Assembly (NCBI GenBank): GCA_022572335.1
Contig: JACZWD010000100.1
Location: forward strand, 1 to 9,550
Direction: 5' to 3'
From: Pseudomonadota bacterium
Lineage (GTDB): Bacteria > Pseudomonadota > Alphaproteobacteria > Rhodospirillales > 2-02-FULL-58-16
DNA: 9,550 nucleotides
Position numbers and translations under genes: made by a program. Positions 7,938-9,550 of this stretch are shown in pieces. Positions within the stretch are counted from its first letter, which is position 1. The number at the start of each line of letters is the position of its first letter. The notes beneath the pieces are model-generated. The model saw only the letters and a program-made list of their open reading frames with translations. It searched no databases and was not told the DNA's origin.

Positions 7938-8002
7938 GTCCGCTTCACCGCCGAAAGCGGACATACCAAGGCCCAATGTCCGCTCCTGGGACTAAAGCGG
8001 AC
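7938..8002. repeat. Two tandem inverted repeats, GTCCGCT-N11-AGCGGAC
   Basis: Unit 1 spans 7938-7962 and unit 2 spans 7978-8002. Each has perfect 7-bp arms around an 11-nt loop, and the loops differ in sequence. A further lone GTCCGCT arm (8026-8032) overlaps the end of prfB, whose TGA stop is 8032-8034. The facing arms of units 1 and 2 can also pair as an 8-bp stem (7957-7964 with 7976-7983). The conserved arms with variable loops suggest a REP-like structural repeat or a binding site. Its place just after the prfB stop would allow a role in 3'-end protection or transcription termination, but there is no U-tract. Confidence 0.6.
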
Positions 8003-8031
8003 CATTTGCAGTCGGCGGAACAGGCGTCCGC

Positions 8032-9160
8032 TCAGCCGGAACCCCCGGACGCCGCCCCGCCGCCGGTGACGCGGGCCGCCAGGGCGGCGGCCATGAAGTC
8101 GTCCAGGTCGCCGTCGAGGACGGCCTGGGTGTTGCTGGTCTCGACGCCGGTGCGCAGGTCCTTGACCATCTGATAGGGCTGCAGGACGTAGGAACGGATC
8201 TGGTGGCCCCAGCCGATGTCGGTCCTGGCCTGGTGGCCGGCGCGGAGCTCGGCCTCGCGCTTCTGCAGCTCAACCTCATACAGCCGCGCCTTCAGCATGG
8301 CCATGGCGGCGGCCCGGTTCTTGTGCTGGGAGCGGTCGTTCTGGCACTGCACCACGATGCCGGTGGGAAGATGGGTCATGCGCACGGCGCTGTCGGTCTT
8401 GTTGATGTGCTGGCCGCCGGCGCCCGAGGCGCGGTAGGTGTCGACGCGCAGGTCCTTGTCCAGGATCTCGATCTCGATGGTCTCGTCGACCACCGGATAG
8501 GCCCACAGGGACGCGAAGCTGGTGTGGCGCCGGGCGCTGGAATCGAAGGGCGAGATGCGGACCAGCCGGTGCACGCCGCTTTCCGTCTTCAGCCAGCCGT
8601 AAGCGTTATGCCCCGTCACCTTGAGGGTGGTCGACTTGATGCCCGCCTCCTCGCCGGGGCTTTCCTCCAGCCACGCCACCGTGTAGCCGCGCCGCTCGGC
8701 CCAGCGGGTGTACATGCGCACCATCATCCCGGCCCAATCCTGGGCCTCGGTGCCGCCGGCCCCGGCGTGGACCTCGAGAAAACAGTCGTTGGCGTCGGCT
8801 TCGCCCGACAGCAGGGTCTGCACCTCCGCCCGGGCGGCATTCTTGCGCAACGCGACCAATGCCGCCTCGGCCTCGCCGACCACGTCCGTGTCGCCCTCCG
8901 CCTCCCCCAGTTCCACGAGCTCCACGTTGTCGGCCAGGTCGCGCGCCAGGGTGTCGATGGCGCCCAGGCTGTTTTCCAGGCGCGTGCGTTCGCGCATCAG
9001 GGCCTGCGCCCGGGTGGAATCGTCCCACAGCTTCGGATCCTCGGCCTTGGCGTTCAGCTCCCGGAGACGGCGGGCGGTGGCGTCGTAGTCAAAGGTGCCT
9101 CCTCAGCAGCTCCAGGGTCTGCTTGATCTCTTCGGCGATGGCTTCGATTTCCGCGCGCAT
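8032..9160 (-). CDS. prfB: Peptide chain release factor 2, made by programmed +1 frameshift
   Basis: RF2 recognises UGA and UAA in the ribosomal A site and triggers hydrolysis of the finished peptide. The gene is read in two frames. Frame one runs from the ATG at 9160 for 23 codons to an in-frame TGA (9091-9089). After a +1 slip that skips base 9091, frame two runs from GAC (9090-9088) to the TGA stop at 8032. The joined product is 375 aa, normal for RF2. The stop-codon-reading tripeptide SPF is at residues 203-205 and the catalytic GGQ at 248-250, inside SGAGGQHINKTDSAVR. The residue four before the first G of GGQ is Ala, as in most bacteria, not the Thr of E. coli K-12. A GGAG lies 9 nt upstream of the ATG. 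A caller ignoring the frameshift would start at the internal Met at 8997 and lose 54 residues. In many alphaproteobacteria mrcA precedes prfB; here a palindromic element lies upstream instead. Confidence 0.96.
9088..9103 (-). promoter_or_regulatory. prfB programmed +1 frameshift site (autoregulation)
   Basis: On the minus strand the order is an internal Shine-Dalgarno AGGAGG (9103-9098), a 3-nt spacer CAC, the slippery CTT (9094-9092), the in-frame stop TGA (9091-9089), then C. This is the classic bacterial RF2 arrangement, with the same spacing as in E. coli. When RF2 is scarce, slow termination at the UGA lets the ribosome slip by +1 and make RF2; when RF2 is abundant, the ribosome terminates after 23 codons. 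Confidence 0.95.
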
Positions 9161-9208
9161 GGGTGCGGTCTCCGTGGGTGAGCTCGGCCCGGGGACAGGG
9201 GCCTACGG

Positions 9209-9238
9209 GTTTTACCCGGAATGGCCGCGCCGGCACAA
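9209..9238 (-). promoter_or_regulatory. Possible promoter of prfB (weak)
   Basis: On the minus strand, TTGTGC (9233-9238) and TAAAAC (9209-9214) are 18 bp apart, giving partial matches to both sigma-70 hexamers about 50 bp upstream of the prfB start. A 5-bp-stem hairpin (CGGGT-TTT-ACCCG) overlaps the -10. The match is weak, and prfB may instead be transcribed from further upstream. Confidence 0.25.
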
Positions 9239-9249
9239 GACGGCGGTTA

Positions 9250-9511
9250 TACCAAGGAGCGCTGATCTTGGCCCATAGAGATCGCGTAGGCGGCTCGTCG
9301 GGCAGGAGGAAAGGTGCAGGAGATGCGGGGGCATCGTCAAAACTTTTCGACGCCCTCCGACGGGCCGCATACGCGACCGCAACGGCGGCTTACCAAGGCT
9401 TTCGGACGGCGTCGCGCACGCTTCGCGATGCCCCGCATCGCCACGGCGCACGCTCCTGGCCGAAAACCTTGGTAAGCCGTCTCTATGGGTCATGATCAGC
9501 GTCCCTTGGTA
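9250..9511. mobile_element. 262-bp long-palindrome (MITE-like) element upstream of prfB
   Basis: The left terminus (9250-9281) and the reverse complement of the right terminus (9480-9511) match at 28 of 32 positions, both starting TACCAAGG and ending CCCATAGAGA. TTA flanks the element on both sides (9247-9249 and 9512-9514), which fits a 3-bp target duplication. The interior is also a diverged inverted repeat: a GATGCGGGG(G)CATCG block starts exactly 72 nt from each end, followed on both arms by CGACGCC. The whole element could thus fold as one long hairpin. It encodes no protein. Its left end is about 90 bp upstream of the prfB start, so it may influence prfB transcription. I do not recognise a named family. 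Confidence 0.7.
9386..9479. repeat. 94-bp palindrome nested in the right arm of the larger element
   Basis: The arms 9386-9405 and 9460-9479 match at 19 of 20 positions as an inverted repeat beginning CGGCTTACCAAGG. Inside is a second hairpin with a perfect 7-bp stem and 3-nt loop (9425-9441). The arms contain the same TACCAAGG octamer that forms the tips of the enclosing element, so this may be a related unit inserted into it, or a duplicated end. Its right arm directly abuts the outer terminal repeat at 9480. Confidence 0.7.
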
Positions 9512-9550
9512 TTAGCCCCGGGACTGCGTTGTTCCATGCCATGGCCGTTC
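9512..9550. other. Unassigned right edge
   Basis: After the TTA direct repeat only 36 bases remain. On the minus strand one frame is open from the edge and stops at the TAA formed by 9514-9512, so the end of an upstream gene is possible. The short stretch does not resemble any family I recognise, and nothing further can be said. Confidence 0.2.

Larger units (their letters stand above)
7597..8031. other. Gene-free 435-bp interval between the PDZ gene and prfB
   Basis: No reading frame here has both a plausible ribosome site and recognisable content. The interval holds the PDZ promoter (7626-7654), about 100 bp of unassigned GC-rich sequence (7655-7754), the MITE-like element (7755-7900), and the tandem inverted repeats ending at the prfB stop (7938-8032). 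The 10-mer CCAATGTCCG occurs at 7735-7744 and again at 7973-7982, bracketing the MITE-like element. No rho-independent terminator with a U-tract is visible for prfB. Confidence 0.6.

Noticed and set aside
7963..7971. ATACCAAGG in the gap near prfB, matching the tip of the 262-bp element
   Set aside because: Only nine bases match, with no continuation into the rest of the terminal repeat and no partner end nearby; chance is the simpler explanation.
7957..7983. 8-bp-stem hairpin as a rho-independent terminator for prfB
   Set aside because: The 11-nt loop and the lack of a following U-tract on the minus strand do not fit; it is better explained by facing arms of the tandem inverted repeats.
9054..9236. 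A 60-codon minus-strand frame overlapping the start of prfB
   Set aside because: It is out of frame with both parts of prfB, and its translation is low-complexity with no ribosome site at its start.

Overview
The window is GC-rich, densely coding DNA whose gene content points to an alphaproteobacterium, most likely in or near the Rhodospirillales. This rests on the style of the GlnE and AsmA/DUF3971 proteins and on the overall base composition; no rRNA or other taxonomic marker is present. Most of it is ordinary core genome. The unusual material lies in the gaps between genes, which hold an insertion sequence and several small palindromic or terminal-repeat elements.

Layout from left to right. 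Positions 1-705 are the 5' part of an IS1380-family insertion sequence, with its transposase on the minus strand running off the left edge. It abuts the stop codon of a large minus-strand gene (706-3993) for an inner-membrane-anchored AsmA/YhdP-like protein with a DUF3971 region, probably involved in envelope lipid traffic. Divergent from it, across about 80 bp, is glnE (4074-7100), the bifunctional adenylyltransferase/deadenylase that controls glutamine synthetase. Convergent to glnE is a short secreted PDZ-domain protein (7162-7596, minus) with its own recognisable promoter and ribosome binding site. In-frame codons after its stop resemble an EF-hand loop.

A 435-bp gap (7597-8031) has no convincing gene. 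It holds the PDZ promoter, a 146-bp element with 25-bp imperfect terminal inverted repeats (7755-7900), and two tandem copies of an inverted repeat GTCCGCT-N11-AGCGGAC (7938-8002). Next is prfB (8032-9160, minus), peptide chain release factor 2, with a textbook programmed +1 frameshift at an in-frame UGA (codon 24). A conventional ORF call would miss its first 54 residues. Upstream of prfB is a 262-bp long-palindrome element (9250-9511) with 32-bp terminal inverted repeats, a TTA direct repeat on each side, and a smaller palindrome with the same 8-bp tip nested in its right arm. The last 36 bases cannot be assigned.

The genes do not form one pathway: nitrogen regulation (glnE), translation termination (prfB) and envelope functions (AsmA-like, PDZ) are simply neighbours. 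I see no defence, CRISPR, secondary-metabolite or phage system. The best candidates for something undescribed are the nested palindromic element beside prfB, the tandem GTCCGCT/AGCGGAC repeats, and the EF-hand-like tail beyond the PDZ stop codon.
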